NCBI GenBank assembly: GCA_020831635.1
Contig: JAFIGC010000008.1
Coordinates: 1 to 64,000, forward strand
DNA: 64,000 nucleotides
Origin: Verrucomicrobiota bacterium
GTDB taxonomy: Bacteria > Verrucomicrobiota > Kiritimatiellia > SS1-B-03-39 > UBA6053
Reading direction: 5' to 3'
Position numbers and translations under genes: made by a program
The notes under the pieces: generated by a model
Seen by the model: only the letters and a program-made list of their open reading frames with translations
What the model was told of the DNA's origin: nothing
Database searches by the model: none
In this document: piece after piece, positions 27,054 to 35,455 of the stretch
Position numbering within the stretch: the first letter of the stretch is position 1
Layout: each line of letters opens with the position of its first letter

Positions 27054-27393
27054 AGGATGTATCCGTGGGCGCGCCGGTGTGGGCGTCGAGTGATCCGCTG
27101 CGCTCGTCCAAGCGACTCCTGCAATTGTGCAAATGCACCCACTCGCCGGAGCGAATGAGGCGGGTGGCCAACCCGATGCATCGGCCATACCGCAGCACCT
27201 CTTCTCCGGGGGCAAGATCACAAAGCGCGATTTTGTGACCGTTCGGGATGAGGGTGAGGGCGTTCAGGGTGTAAACGTCGCCATCACCGCGCAACTCGAC
27301 GCCCCCCCCATCCGGGACCTCCGCCAAGACCACCGCCATGTTGTCGGCGGCGTGCACGCGAAACGCGGGCGAAAGGGTTTCAGAGGATGCCAT
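27046..27393 (-). CDS. UxaA-family dehydratase, small SAF subunit
   Basis: 115 residues with the SAF-domain phrase [20 protein letters not shown] and [22 protein letters not shown]. This is the N-terminal module of UxaA proteins and the small subunit in two-gene versions. It supplies substrate contacts to the catalytic partner encoded next. It overlaps RraA upstream by 14 bases and the large subunit by eight, so the three are tightly coupled. Confidence 0.87.
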   Translation of the reverse strand: MASSETLSPAFRVHAADNMAVVLAEVPDGGGVELRGDGDVYTLNALTLIPNGHKIALCDLAPGEEVLRYGRCIGLATRLIRSGEWVHLHNCRSRLDERSGSLDAHTGAPTDTSYD

Positions 27394-28090
27394 AGCTGCG
27401 AAACGCCTCCGTTGCGGTCATGCCGTTTTCGATGGCCTTGAGGACCACTTTCTCTCCGCGCGCCTTTTCCAGCGCCGCTTGAATCACTTCGGTTACCATC
27501 GCGGCGGGGATGATCAGCACCCCGTCCATGTCCCCGAACACCAGGTCTCCGGGCTCGATCCATACCCCGCCCAATTCGATGGGACAGCGAAAGGCCGCGA
27601 CCGCGACCCGCACCGACGAATCCTGGGCATAGCGGCCCCAACTGAACACCGGCCAATTCTGCGCCAGCACCTGCGGGGTGTCCCGGTGATAACCGTCAAT
27701 CACCGCCCCAACCCCGCCGCGGGTGCGGGCGGTGGCCGTGAGCAACTCCCCCCAGTAGGCGGATCGATGGGAACCGCCCCCGGCGACCACCACCTCGCCC
27801 GGACGGATGTCATCCAGTGCCTCGGTCAGCAGGCCGAAAGGCTTCGCCTGGGGACCGTCCACATCCGCATACCGGAACGGCATCGCCCGACCCGCAATCT
27901 TCATGGGCGCCCGCAGGGGCTGCACCGGTTGGGGCAGGAATTGATGGTAGCGGCCCATCGCATCCAGAATATCCCCGACCACCGGGGTGTATAATTGACC
28001 GGTGAGGAGGGCGAAAAGTTCTTCGTCGGAGTTCCAAGTCGGGGCGGTCATATCTGCATTTTTACACATTTCGGGGTTTTGAAAAAGCAT
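27380..28090 (-). CDS. RraA-family aldolase/decarboxylase-like protein
   Basis: 236 residues of the RraA/HMG-aldolase family: [14 protein letters not shown] (substrate-binding Arg and neighbouring Asp region) and [15 protein letters not shown] (metal-binding segment). The [18 protein letters not shown] start is also characteristic. Family enzymes cleave or decarboxylate 2-oxo acids such as 4-hydroxy-4-methyl-2-oxoglutarate and oxaloacetate, though several members have other sugar-acid substrates. In this operon it may act after the dehydratase on a keto-deoxy sugar acid. Starts at 28090, 28069 and 28051 are all possible; none has a strong ribosome-binding site. Confidence 0.84.
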   Translation of the reverse strand: MLFQNPEMCKNADMTAPTWNSDEELFALLTGQLYTPVVGDILDAMGRYHQFLPQPVQPLRAPMKIAGRAMPFRYADVDGPQAKPFGLLTEALDDIRPGEVVVAGGGSHRSAYWGELLTATARTRGGVGAVIDGYHRDTPQVLAQNWPVFSWGRYAQDSSVRVAVAAFRCPIELGGVWIEPGDLVFGDMDGVLIIPAAMVTEVIQAALEKARGEKVVLKAIENGMTATEAFRSYGIL

Positions 28091-28094
28091 TCAC

Positions 28095-30029
28095 TCAGGG
28101 ATTTTGTTCAAGAAATTGAAGAAAGCGCTGTAAACTGGGCGGGTGAACCCCTTGAAACAGGGGAAGTTCCGGACCGCGGTTGTTCTCTTCAAAAGTGAGT
28201 GTACGTGTCTCCCCGTTGCGGGTCTCCTCAACGAGCACGGGATACATTCTTCCATAGGTGCGAAATCCGACACTCATGGTTGAATCGATTGCGGTGATGG
28301 CCGGAGCGGGTCCCACCCGCTCGCGGTTGCGGTAATAAAATCCCCCGTCCAACTGCGTCCATCCGCCGTTGATCGTCGTGAGTTTGGTGCGATCTTTTTC
28401 GATCTTGTGTCCGCCGATCCACATCATCCCCCCGTCGTTGAGCACATGCGGACTCCAGTTATAGCTCTCGGTATTGACCTGCCACCCCCAGAAACGCTGA
28501 CGTTGCGCGTGATAGGAACGCCCCACGGAATCCAGGATAAACACCTCTCCCCCCGTCACCGTGTTGCGGTAATCGCCCCCCATGCCCATGATGATCAGCG
28601 GACGTTGGGACGCGTGCTCCACCTGGTAGCCGGCCTGCCCGTATTCATCGTGTAAAAATTCAAGGATCACCACGGGAGCGTTTCCGTCCTCCACACGGAA
28701 AACAGGACGACCATACCCGGAACTTCTTCCTTTGGGGATATTGGGGCTGTAGTACGGACTGTCAATGTCCCCCCAGTCGCCCACGCTCCGCAACACGGTG
28801 CCGAAACCGATGATGCGTTCCACGTTGTTTCGCAGCACGATCGTGTCCTTCAGTTGTCCCCCTCCCGGCCCGGGCTTGATGAACACGGTACGGACACCGT
28901 CGTCAATCGCGCGCTGCACGTCACGACTTACCTCCGAAGTGGCTTCCACCACCGCCCATTCGGATGTAGGTTCATAGTCGGGAATCGGCGGACGCTTCAC
29001 CGGCATGTTCGGAATGCTCCCTCCCGGAAACAAACTGCGAGCCTCCCCGCTCACATAACCGGCCACATGCGGTCCCGTCACTGAATCCGAGCCCTCCTCC
29101 TCAATGGCCGTCCTGAAGCCCGTCACCCGCAAATCCCGAACCAGCAACACGCTGTCTTCGCGCACGCGAATGGCCGTGTCTTGTGCGTTGGTTGACCTCG
29201 CATTCACATTGGTGAGCGTGACGTAGGCCCGGTTTTTCATGTCCAACAAAGGCACATTTCCCTCAAACTCCATTTCACTGATAAACAGGGACTGCCGATC
29301 CACCTCAATGCCCACCCGCCGCTGGTTGCGCAGGGTCATGTAGGCCAAAGTCATGCTGTGAATCACGCCGGTGGCTTGGATGCCCGCGTCAAAGCCGTCG
29401 ATCTCCACATTCCAAATCAACCCGGGACCCGGGCGCATGTTGAAGGCCAGTCCCACCGCTCCGGCCTTTTCGGGATCCGAGGAACGGATCCGCACATTGA
29501 ACATCCCGCCAATGTTGTTGGTGTGGTAATCCAAGGCAATGACCCCGGGGTTTCCCGCGCCGACATCCATGGTGAGATCGCAGATCCGCTGTAGGAAATT
29601 CTGGGCGTAATGGATATTTCCCTTGGTGTTCAACCAAACTTGCGGATCGTCAGGGTCTTGAAAGCCGGGGCTGTTGTCCGCCAAACGAAGGATGGTGCGG
29701 TCCACTCCGTCTCCACGAATGAATTTCTTTTTATCCCCCCACTCGATCGGCTCGCGAATGAGGTAGGTGCCCGCCGGAATGTAAATAAACCGCGATTCCC
29801 CAAACCGCCCCTCGTTCCCTTTCCCGGCTTCAAACACCTCTTTGAAAGCGGCGGTGTCATCCGTCACTCCGTCCCCCACCGCTCCGGCGTCCGTTTTCAT
29901 GTTCACAATCCCGGAGTTTTCATAATTGAGTCCCGGGGGAAGAAACCGCTGTTCCTCCCCATTTCCGCGCAGGGACAGGGCGCCGATCAAAAAGATGCTA
30001 GCGGGATGCAGAAGACGTTTTCTCATCAT
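28095..30029 (-). CDS. Secreted Pectate_lyase_3-type beta-helix enzyme
   Basis: 644 residues. ATG 30029 is preceded by AGGA at a good distance and gives a signal peptide (LLHPASIFLIGALSLRGNG). The N-terminal pattern MKTDAGAVGDGVTDDTAAF and FIYIPAGTYLI is the Pectate_lyase_3 (GH55/rhamnogalacturonase) signature. A second beta-helix half begins near residue 370 (VQRAIDDGVRTVFIKPGPGG). GH55 and related twin-helix enzymes act on beta-glucans or pectin-like chains; catalytic residues cannot be assigned here. It is the first gene of the nine-gene operon, directly behind a cre-like operator and a TTGACA box. Confidence 0.82.
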   Translation of the reverse strand: MMRKRLLHPASIFLIGALSLRGNGEEQRFLPPGLNYENSGIVNMKTDAGAVGDGVTDDTAAFKEVFEAGKGNEGRFGESRFIYIPAGTYLIREPIEWGDKKKFIRGDGVDRTILRLADNSPGFQDPDDPQVWLNTKGNIHYAQNFLQRICDLTMDVGAGNPGVIALDYHTNNIGGMFNVRIRSSDPEKAGAVGLAFNMRPGPGLIWNVEIDGFDAGIQATGVIHSMTLAYMTLRNQRRVGIEVDRQSLFISEMEFEGNVPLLDMKNRAYVTLTNVNARSTNAQDTAIRVREDSVLLVRDLRVTGFRTAIEEEGSDSVTGPHVAGYVSGEARSLFPGGSIPNMPVKRPPIPDYEPTSEWAVVEATSEVSRDVQRAIDDGVRTVFIKPGPGGGQLKDTIVLRNNVERIIGFGTVLRSVGDWGDIDSPYYSPNIPKGRSSGYGRPVFRVEDGNAPVVILEFLHDEYGQAGYQVEHASQRPLIIMGMGGDYRNTVTGGEVFILDSVGRSYHAQRQRFWGWQVNTESYNWSPHVLNDGGMMWIGGHKIEKDRTKLTTINGGWTQLDGGFYYRNRERVGPAPAITAIDSTMSVGFRTYGRMYPVLVEETRNGETRTLTFEENNRGPELPLFQGVHPPSLQRFLQFLEQNP

Positions 30030-30104
30030 TTCATTCCTATTTCGATGGGTTTCATGGAACCATCCGGAAAAAAGTTTCGGATGCATTCAAGTTGACAATG
30101 TTAA

Positions 30105-30118
30105 TGTTCACGTTAACA
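30105..30118 (-). promoter_or_regulatory. cre-like operator of the nine-gene operon
   Basis: TGTTCACGTTAACA (13 of 14 to consensus) lies 75 bp upstream of the Pectate_lyase_3-type gene. It sits 20 bp downstream of a minus-strand TTGACA box, so it would cover the -10/start region. It may also affect the divergent gene at 30235. Confidence 0.72.
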
Positions 30119-30138
30119 GTAGTGGTGAATTTTCAAGC

Positions 30139-30144
30139 TGTCAA
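30139..30144 (-). promoter_or_regulatory. Candidate -35 box TTGACA
   Basis: A perfect TTGACA on the minus strand, 20 bp ahead of the operator. The same arrangement (20-22 bp) is seen at 45470 and 46873. No clean -10 is readable because it would fall in the operator. Confidence 0.45.
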
Positions 30145-30234
30145 CCTCATAACGTGTAAGAATTCTATTTTCTCGAAAGAACCATCCAAGTTGACGGACC
30201 CTATCCTCACCCCGAATTCCAACCCAAACGATCC

Positions 30235-31431
30235 ATGAACCAAAGTATCCTCATCTATCGCGATGAAAACGACTTTCACGCCCTCTCCGCCATTACCCGA
30301 GCCCCCGTGCGCAGTTCCCATTCCGCCGCCGAGTTGATTCAGTTCGCCCTGGATGAGACGGCGCATGGCGAGGTCTTCCTGGAATCCGGCGAATACCCCC
30401 TCGACCGACCGATTCGTCTCGACAGCCACCGACGCCTGAACGGACGAGGACGCGGCACCCGCCTGCGCCCGAACGGAAACGGCATTCGCGCCGACCAGGC
30501 GGAGGGAAGCACGGTGTCCAACCTCTCCCTGCTGGCGGAAGACGGATCAACCGGGAACGGCATCGTCTTCGACGGCTGCGGCGACTGCCGCGTGCAAGAG
30601 ATATTCGTCGCGGGCTTCTCGGACTTCGGCATCGTCCTGCAAAACCATTGCTTCCTGTGCGAGGTGCGGGGATGTCAACTCGCCGACAACCGCCAATCAG
30701 GCCTCCTCCTGAAAAACCTGCTCAAGGGCCGGGTGGGCGACTACATCCAGAACCACGTGTCCCACACCACCGTCTACGGCGGCGGAGAAGGTATCCGCTG
30801 CGATGAAGCCACCGTGGTCAACCTCACCGGATGCTCGATTTTTCAAAGCGGCGGACATGCCTTCCATCTCATCTCCAGCAACAGCGTGCTGATTTCCGGT
30901 TGCCGAACCTTTCAGATCACCGGCTCCGCCGTGGTCGCCGAAAAAAGCCATGAACTGAACGTCAGCAGCGGCATTTTCTGTTGGCACACCGAAGACGGCA
31001 TCCGGCTGAAGGCATGCCGCTGGGGAGTGCTCAGCGCAAACGAGGTCATCGACACCGGCAGTTTCAACCCCGGCACCCCCGACCAATCCACCCGATTCGA
31101 GGAACTCCCCCCCATTCCCGGCAAGATCGGCATTCGGCTCGAGGATATCCGCGGCTTCACCGTCTCCGCCAACACCGTCTTCAACTGGCCCCAGGGCTGC
31201 CGCATGTCCCATGGAATCACCGAGGATTCCGCCTCCCGCAAAAACATCGTCCAGGGCAACAACATCAACTACTTCTCAAAAGCCGCTGTGCGCTGCGAGG
31301 GTGCGGAAAGCCTGGTCACCGGCAATTTGGACCAAGGTCCCGATCCCCACTACAGCGTCGCCGACTTCCCCCTCATCCAAAGCTTCGAGGCACACCGGAT
31401 TCAAGAATTTATCGACCGGCAACGAGCCTGA
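30235..31431 (+). CDS. Beta-helix protein without a signal peptide
   Basis: 398 residues. GEVFLESGEYPLDRPIRLDS and NGRGRGTRLRPNGNGI form the opening cap. A parallel beta-helix follows (VSNLSLLAEDGSTGNGIVFDG, CRVQEIFVAGFSDFGIVLQN, VVNLTGCSIFQSGGHAFHLI, GIRLEDIRGFTVSANTVFN). The start MNQSILIYRDENDFHAL has no export signal, so the protein is probably cytoplasmic, unusual for this fold. It may act on imported oligosaccharides, for instance as an oligo-uronide lyase or epimerase-like enzyme, but no catalytic set is visible. It is divergent from the nine-gene operon and shares its control region. Confidence 0.76.
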   Translation: MNQSILIYRDENDFHALSAITRAPVRSSHSAAELIQFALDETAHGEVFLESGEYPLDRPIRLDSHRRLNGRGRGTRLRPNGNGIRADQAEGSTVSNLSLLAEDGSTGNGIVFDGCGDCRVQEIFVAGFSDFGIVLQNHCFLCEVRGCQLADNRQSGLLLKNLLKGRVGDYIQNHVSHTTVYGGGEGIRCDEATVVNLTGCSIFQSGGHAFHLISSNSVLISGCRTFQITGSAVVAEKSHELNVSSGIFCWHTEDGIRLKACRWGVLSANEVIDTGSFNPGTPDQSTRFEELPPIPGKIGIRLEDIRGFTVSANTVFNWPQGCRMSHGITEDSASRKNIVQGNNINYFSKAAVRCEGAESLVTGNLDQGPDPHYSVADFPLIQSFEAHRIQEFIDRQRA

Positions 31432-31530
31432 CACCCCTAAAGGGCTGAATCAAATAGAGGCTTTTATTTTGGGGCAGGGAACATATATGACCCCTAAACC
31501 AAAAACCGTGAGCGCTTGGCCATGTGACGC

Positions 31531-31552
31531 CGCAAAATCTCATGGATTCAGG
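31531..31552 (+). repeat. Dispersed repeat copy
   Basis: CGCAAAATCTCATGGATTCAGG lies immediately upstream of the small membrane-protein gene at 31561, whose purine-rich leader (AGGGGGAAATC) begins within the repeat. Confidence 0.6.
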
Positions 31553-31560
31553 GGGAAATC

Positions 31561-31941
31561 ATGACTTGGCTGATACCAAAATTTAATCTGCAAAGGGAAT
31601 CCACGGCTGTTTTGCGTGTGGGCTGGGTATTCTTTTTCCTGATCAGCCTGCTGTTTTTATCGGGGGCATGGTTTGAGCTGAATCCCCGTCCCCGGGAATC
31701 CCCGGAGGAGATCCGGCAAAGGCTTCGAGAGGAATCGCGTCAAATCATGCGCGAACATGGTTTTGCCGGTTCACTTCCCGATTTGCCACCCATTGAAACC
31801 CCCGAACCCCCGGCCCCGTCCGTGAACCATTCCAAGGTTTTCCAAGCCATGACCCTTTCGCTGGGAATGTTTTTCCTGGTCTGGGTACCTATCCACAAGG
31901 AACTCCGGGGAAGGAAACGGAATGACTCAGGTTTGATTTGA
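31561..31941 (+). CDS. Small two-helix membrane protein, unknown
   Basis: 126 residues with a membrane helix at about 20-40 (VGWVFFFLISLLFLSGAWF), a proline- and glutamate-rich soluble stretch, and a second helix near 96-112 (MTLSLGMFFLVWVPIH). I do not recognise the family. It has a plausible ribosome-binding site (AGGGGG) and stands alone, convergent with the PIN-domain toxin gene. Confidence 0.6.
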   Translation: MTWLIPKFNLQRESTAVLRVGWVFFFLISLLFLSGAWFELNPRPRESPEEIRQRLREESRQIMREHGFAGSLPDLPPIETPEPPAPSVNHSKVFQAMTLSLGMFFLVWVPIHKELRGRKRNDSGLI

Positions 31942-31972
31942 TGCCACATCTCGCGCGGATTCAAGATGGAAT

Positions 31973-32380
31973 TTACAAACTCCAGTCTTCCCATTTGAGA
32001 CCTTCAATTTTTGAAAAATCCTGGTGGTTCAGCGTGGCCACGGTCCAGTCGAAAAACAAGGCGGTGGATGCGATCAGTAAATCCAAGTCGGCCACAACGC
32101 GCCCAAGTTTTTGCTGACGGGCTTTCACCTTGGCAAAACGTTGCCAAACTTCCGCTCCGGTGGGAACCACTTCCAAGCGATTCTGTAGCAACTGACGGTA
32201 TTTTTCCCTGCGAAGTTCACTTTCTTCCAATTCGATGCCGAATTCGACTTCCGCCAAGGAGACGATGGATACCTTACAGTTCCTGTCCCCGGCAACGTGC
32301 CAATGTTTCAATGCCGCCATGACGGGCTTTCGACGCAACGGTTGAGAGTAAATGGATGTATCCAAGAGATAGAACGCCAT
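31973..32380 (-). CDS. PIN-domain toxin (VapC-like)
   Basis: 135 residues with PIN-domain features: FYLLDTSIYSQP (first catalytic Asp), SLAEVEFGIE (Glu) and VADLDLLIASTAL (Asp pair), the metal-binding acidic set of VapC-type RNases. VapC toxins usually cleave tRNA or rRNA. ATG 32380 is used here; a TTG at 32389 would overlap the antitoxin stop by four bases and is also plausible. It is paired with a Phd-type rather than VapB-type antitoxin. Confidence 0.84.
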   Translation of the reverse strand: MAFYLLDTSIYSQPLRRKPVMAALKHWHVAGDRNCKVSIVSLAEVEFGIELEESELRREKYRQLLQNRLEVVPTGAEVWQRFAKVKARQQKLGRVVADLDLLIASTALFFDWTVATLNHQDFSKIEGLKWEDWSL

Positions 32381-32385
32381 CGGAT

Positions 32386-32658
32386 TCAATCAAAGGAGAG
32401 GGGTTCTTTATTGATTCTCATTGTAGAAACCTCTGGAAAATCCGTTTCTTCATCGGGGTGCTCTGCCGTCCATCGTTTCCATGCGGAAAGAATGTCTTCT
32501 TCACCCTGCCTCTGGAACGGCTCCACCGGGGTGATCATGACCAAGGCTTTTCCTCTACGCTCCACCAGCAGGGACTGTCCAGAGCGGCTCACCTGATTGC
32601 AAAGCTGTGAAAAGTTGGTTTTCGCTTCAAATATTCCTACGGTTTTTGTGATATTCAT
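32386..32658 (-). CDS. Phd/YefM-type antitoxin
   Basis: 90 residues starting MNITKTVGIFEAKTNFSQL, the standard Phd/YefM opening (IxExKxxLSxLI-like), then LLVERRGKALVMITPVEP. The C-terminus is charged and would neutralise the PIN toxin. The track ORF begins at 32901, inside the aldehyde dehydrogenase gene; ATG 32658 restores the family length. Two palindromes surround this start. Confidence 0.82.
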   Translation of the reverse strand: MNITKTVGIFEAKTNFSQLCNQVSRSGQSLLVERRGKALVMITPVEPFQRQGEEDILSAWKRWTAEHPDEETDFPEVSTMRINKEPLSFD

Positions 32659-32683
32659 AAAATGAATGTACCAACTAGTTGGT
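32653..32683 (-). promoter_or_regulatory. Palindromes at the antitoxin start
   Basis: ATTCATAAAATGAAT (32653-32667) straddles the start codon. ACCAACTAGTTGGT (32670-32683) is a perfect 14-bp palindrome just upstream. Both are candidate binding sites for autorepression by the antitoxin/toxin complex. Confidence 0.55.
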
Positions 32684-32738
32684 TGGTTGTCAATGTAGAC
32701 ACGCATTTTTTCGACATCGCGGATTTCGAAGAGAAGAC

Positions 32739-34214
32739 TCAGCTTGTCCAGCGCAGGGCGTAGGGGCCGGTGCGGATGGTGACGGTTTTGGTTTCGGTGT
32801 ATTCCTGGACCGCGTGGGGACCCAACTCGCGTCCAAGTCCGGAAAGCTTGTAGCCGCCGAACGGGAGTTCGGGTGCCCCGTCGAGGAAGGTGTTGACCCA
32901 AACGGTGCCAGCCCGCAATTTCCGGGTCACGCGCAGGGCGCGGGTGACATCTTTGGTCCAGACGCTGGCGGAGAGGCCGTAATCGGTTCCGTTGGCAATG
33001 GCCAGGGCCTCGGCCTCCTCGCGGAAACGCAACACCACCAAAACCGGACCGAAAATTTCATCGGTGGCGCACGCCATCTCCGGGGTCACCCGGTCGATGA
33101 CGGTGGTCTGAATGTAGCGGCCGGAATCGTTTTGAGACAAGACCCCTCCCCCAAGCCGTACCTCCGCGCCTTCGGCCTTGGCGTTTTCGATGGCGGTGAG
33201 AATTTTCCGCTGCTGGGCCTCGTTGATGATGGCGCCGAGCTTGACGTCTTCGTCCAGGGGATCGCCCACGGGAATCTTCGCGGCGGCGGCCACCACCCGT
33301 TCCACCAGCGCGTCGGCAATGTCTTCGTGCACAATGATCCGCGATCCGCTGTTGCAGCATTCGCCCATGTTGAAATAGCAGCCGTGAATCACGGAGTCCG
33401 CAACCTCGTCGAGATCCACGTCCGGGAAAATGAGCTGGGGATTTTTGCCGCCAAGTTCCAAAGCCACTTTTTTGAGATTGTCCGCAGAGGTGGCGATTTT
33501 CCGTCCGACCGCAGTGGACCCGGTGAAGGAAATCATGTCCACCAGGGGACTTTTCGCGAAGATTTCGCCGACGGGATCGCCCAGTCCGGTGACCACGTTG
33601 CACACGCCGTCGGGCAGTCCGGCCTCCTTCAGAAGTTGCGCGAGGCGGACGGTGGTGCCGCTGGTGAATTCACTGGGTTTCACCACGCAGGTGCAGCCTG
33701 CGGCCAAGGCGAAGGGGAGTTTTTGGCTGATGATCAGCAGGGGGAAATTCCAGGGGGTGATCAGGGCACAGACCCCGATGGGTTCGCGCAGGGTCAGCCC
33801 CAGAAGTCCCTCGCCCAGGGTGTTGGTGGTTTCGCCGTGCAGGTGACGACAAAGCGCGGCGGCGTAGTCCCAAATGCCCGCCGCCCACTCGATTTCTTCG
33901 CGGGCTTGGGTGATGGGTTTGCCGGATTCCAGACACTCCATCATGCCGAGTTCCGCTTTGTGGGTGCGCAGCAGTTCCGCGGTTTTCGCGAGAATCGCCT
34001 GCCGTTCCGCCCCGGAAGTGGTGGGCCAAGGTCCGTGGTCAAAGGCCTCGCGGGCGACCTGAATGGCCTTTTGGGCGTCAGCGGCGGTACCGGCGGCGAG
34101 GGTGCTGACCAAGCGTCCGTCTCCGGGGGCGTGGCGTTCGAGAATGGCGTTGGATTCGGAAGGCACCGAGGCGCCGGCGATGAAATGGAGGTGGGTATAG
34201 GGGATGGTGCTCAT
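32739..34214 (-). CDS. NAD(P)-dependent aldehyde dehydrogenase
   Basis: 491 residues, the usual family length. Diagnostic segments are PWNFPLLIISQKLPFALAAG, FTGSTAVGRKIA, VALELGGKNPQLIF (general-base Glu) and the catalytic Cys in FNMGECCNSGSRI. EIFGPVLVVLRF and LPFGGYKLSGLGRELG complete the pattern. It oxidises an aldehyde to an acid; substrate class (betaine-aldehyde-like, hydroxymuconic-like or general) is not resolved. ATG 34214 gives the family start; the track ORF starts within the CoA-transferase gene. It is last in the GntR operon, 35 bp after the CaiB gene. Confidence 0.92.
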   Translation of the reverse strand: MSTIPYTHLHFIAGASVPSESNAILERHAPGDGRLVSTLAAGTAADAQKAIQVAREAFDHGPWPTTSGAERQAILAKTAELLRTHKAELGMMECLESGKPITQAREEIEWAAGIWDYAAALCRHLHGETTNTLGEGLLGLTLREPIGVCALITPWNFPLLIISQKLPFALAAGCTCVVKPSEFTSGTTVRLAQLLKEAGLPDGVCNVVTGLGDPVGEIFAKSPLVDMISFTGSTAVGRKIATSADNLKKVALELGGKNPQLIFPDVDLDEVADSVIHGCYFNMGECCNSGSRIIVHEDIADALVERVVAAAAKIPVGDPLDEDVKLGAIINEAQQRKILTAIENAKAEGAEVRLGGGVLSQNDSGRYIQTTVIDRVTPEMACATDEIFGPVLVVLRFREEAEALAIANGTDYGLSASVWTKDVTRALRVTRKLRAGTVWVNTFLDGAPELPFGGYKLSGLGRELGPHAVQEYTETKTVTIRTGPYALRWTS

Positions 34215-34249
34215 GGGGATTTCAGGCTTGGGTTGAAAAAATGGAGGGG

Positions 34250-35455
34250 TCACGGACCGAGCAGGCCCCGTTGCTGCAGGGAGGCGATGTCTTCGGGACT
34301 GTATCCGAGTTCCGCGGCAATGTCGGCGGAGTGCTGACCCAGGGCGGGCGGCGGCAGGCGGTGTTCCGGCGGGGTGCCGTGCAGGCGGACGGGCGTGCCC
34401 AACAGTTTCAGCGAACCGGGTCCGGGCACCGCCATCTCCACGACCATTTTGTTGGCGGCGATCTGCGGATCCTCGGCGGCCTCCCGAAAGGTGTTGATGC
34501 GGGCGCAAAGCACCCCGGCGGCCTCCAGTTCCCGCAGCCAAGTGGCGGTGTCGCGGGTCCGAAAACGCTCGGCCAGAATGCGGTTGAGTTCGCCGCGGTT
34601 GGCGATCTGTTTGTCTTCGGTGGAGAATTCGGAGCGCAACGAGAGATCGTCCAAATCCAGGGCGATGGAGATATCGCGGAGGGAATTGTCGGAAAAAACC
34701 GGGGAAATTTCAATGGACCCGTCGGCGGTGAAAAAGGATTTGTCGATGGCGGCTTCGGTGCCCCCCACCCTGGCCGGGGCGTCGATGCGCTCGGCGTTGA
34801 GTTCGGAGGCGCCCTCCCAGGCGTGGGCATGAAAGGCGACACTGAGCAGATCGGTGCTGACCCGCTGTCCCTTGCCGAAGCGCTCGCGGTGCAACAGCGC
34901 CATGAGGATGCCCTGCATGAGCATGAGGCCGGAGGGGTAATCCACGGAAATCCCGCCCGGAATCGGAGGACGGTCCTCCCCGACCTTCATGAACCACCCC
35001 CCTTCGGCGCGGGCCATCATGTCGTGCCCGGCACGACCCCGGTCCACGTTTGGCCCTTCGTCCCCCCAGCCGTTGGAGGAGGCGTAGATCAGCTTCGGAT
35101 TGATCTCCGCGAGGGCTTCATATCCCAGGCCGAGTTTGTCCATCACTCCGGCGCGGAAGTTGTGGACCAACACATCGGACTGGGCCACGAGCTTGAGTAC
35201 AAACGCTTTGCCCTCCGGGGATTTCATGTCCACGGTGACACTGCGTTTGTTGCGGTTGAGATTGGCGAAAGGCAGGCTGACCTCTTTCACGAAGGGTCCC
35301 CAGGACCGGCTCCAGTCCCCGGCGCCGGGACGTTCCACTTTGATCACATCCGCCCCGTAATCGGCCAGCAGTTGGGTGCCGACGGGTCCTTGGTAGACAT
35401 GACTGAAATCGAGGATGCGGATGCCCGAAAGGGCGGAGGGCGTGGATGCGTTCAT
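34250..35455 (-). CDS. CaiB/BaiF family (type III) CoA-transferase
   Basis: 401 residues. LSGIRILDFSHVYQGPVGTQLLADYGADVIKVERPG is the classic type III start, with the family Asp expected in GRAGHDMMARAEGG. Later segments are LNRNKRSVTVDMKSPEG, VLVHNFRAGVMDKLGLGY and CARINTFREAAEDPQI. These enzymes move CoA between carboxylic acids. With the upstream hydratase and downstream aldehyde dehydrogenase it suggests catabolism of a short organic acid, possibly a product of sugar-acid breakdown. The start overlaps the preceding stop by four bases. Confidence 0.9.
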   Translation of the reverse strand: MNASTPSALSGIRILDFSHVYQGPVGTQLLADYGADVIKVERPGAGDWSRSWGPFVKEVSLPFANLNRNKRSVTVDMKSPEGKAFVLKLVAQSDVLVHNFRAGVMDKLGLGYEALAEINPKLIYASSNGWGDEGPNVDRGRAGHDMMARAEGGWFMKVGEDRPPIPGGISVDYPSGLMLMQGILMALLHRERFGKGQRVSTDLLSVAFHAHAWEGASELNAERIDAPARVGGTEAAIDKSFFTADGSIEISPVFSDNSLRDISIALDLDDLSLRSEFSTEDKQIANRGELNRILAERFRTRDTATWLRELEAAGVLCARINTFREAAEDPQIAANKMVVEMAVPGPGSLKLLGTPVRLHGTPPEHRLPPPALGQHSADIAAELGYSPEDIASLQQRGLLGP

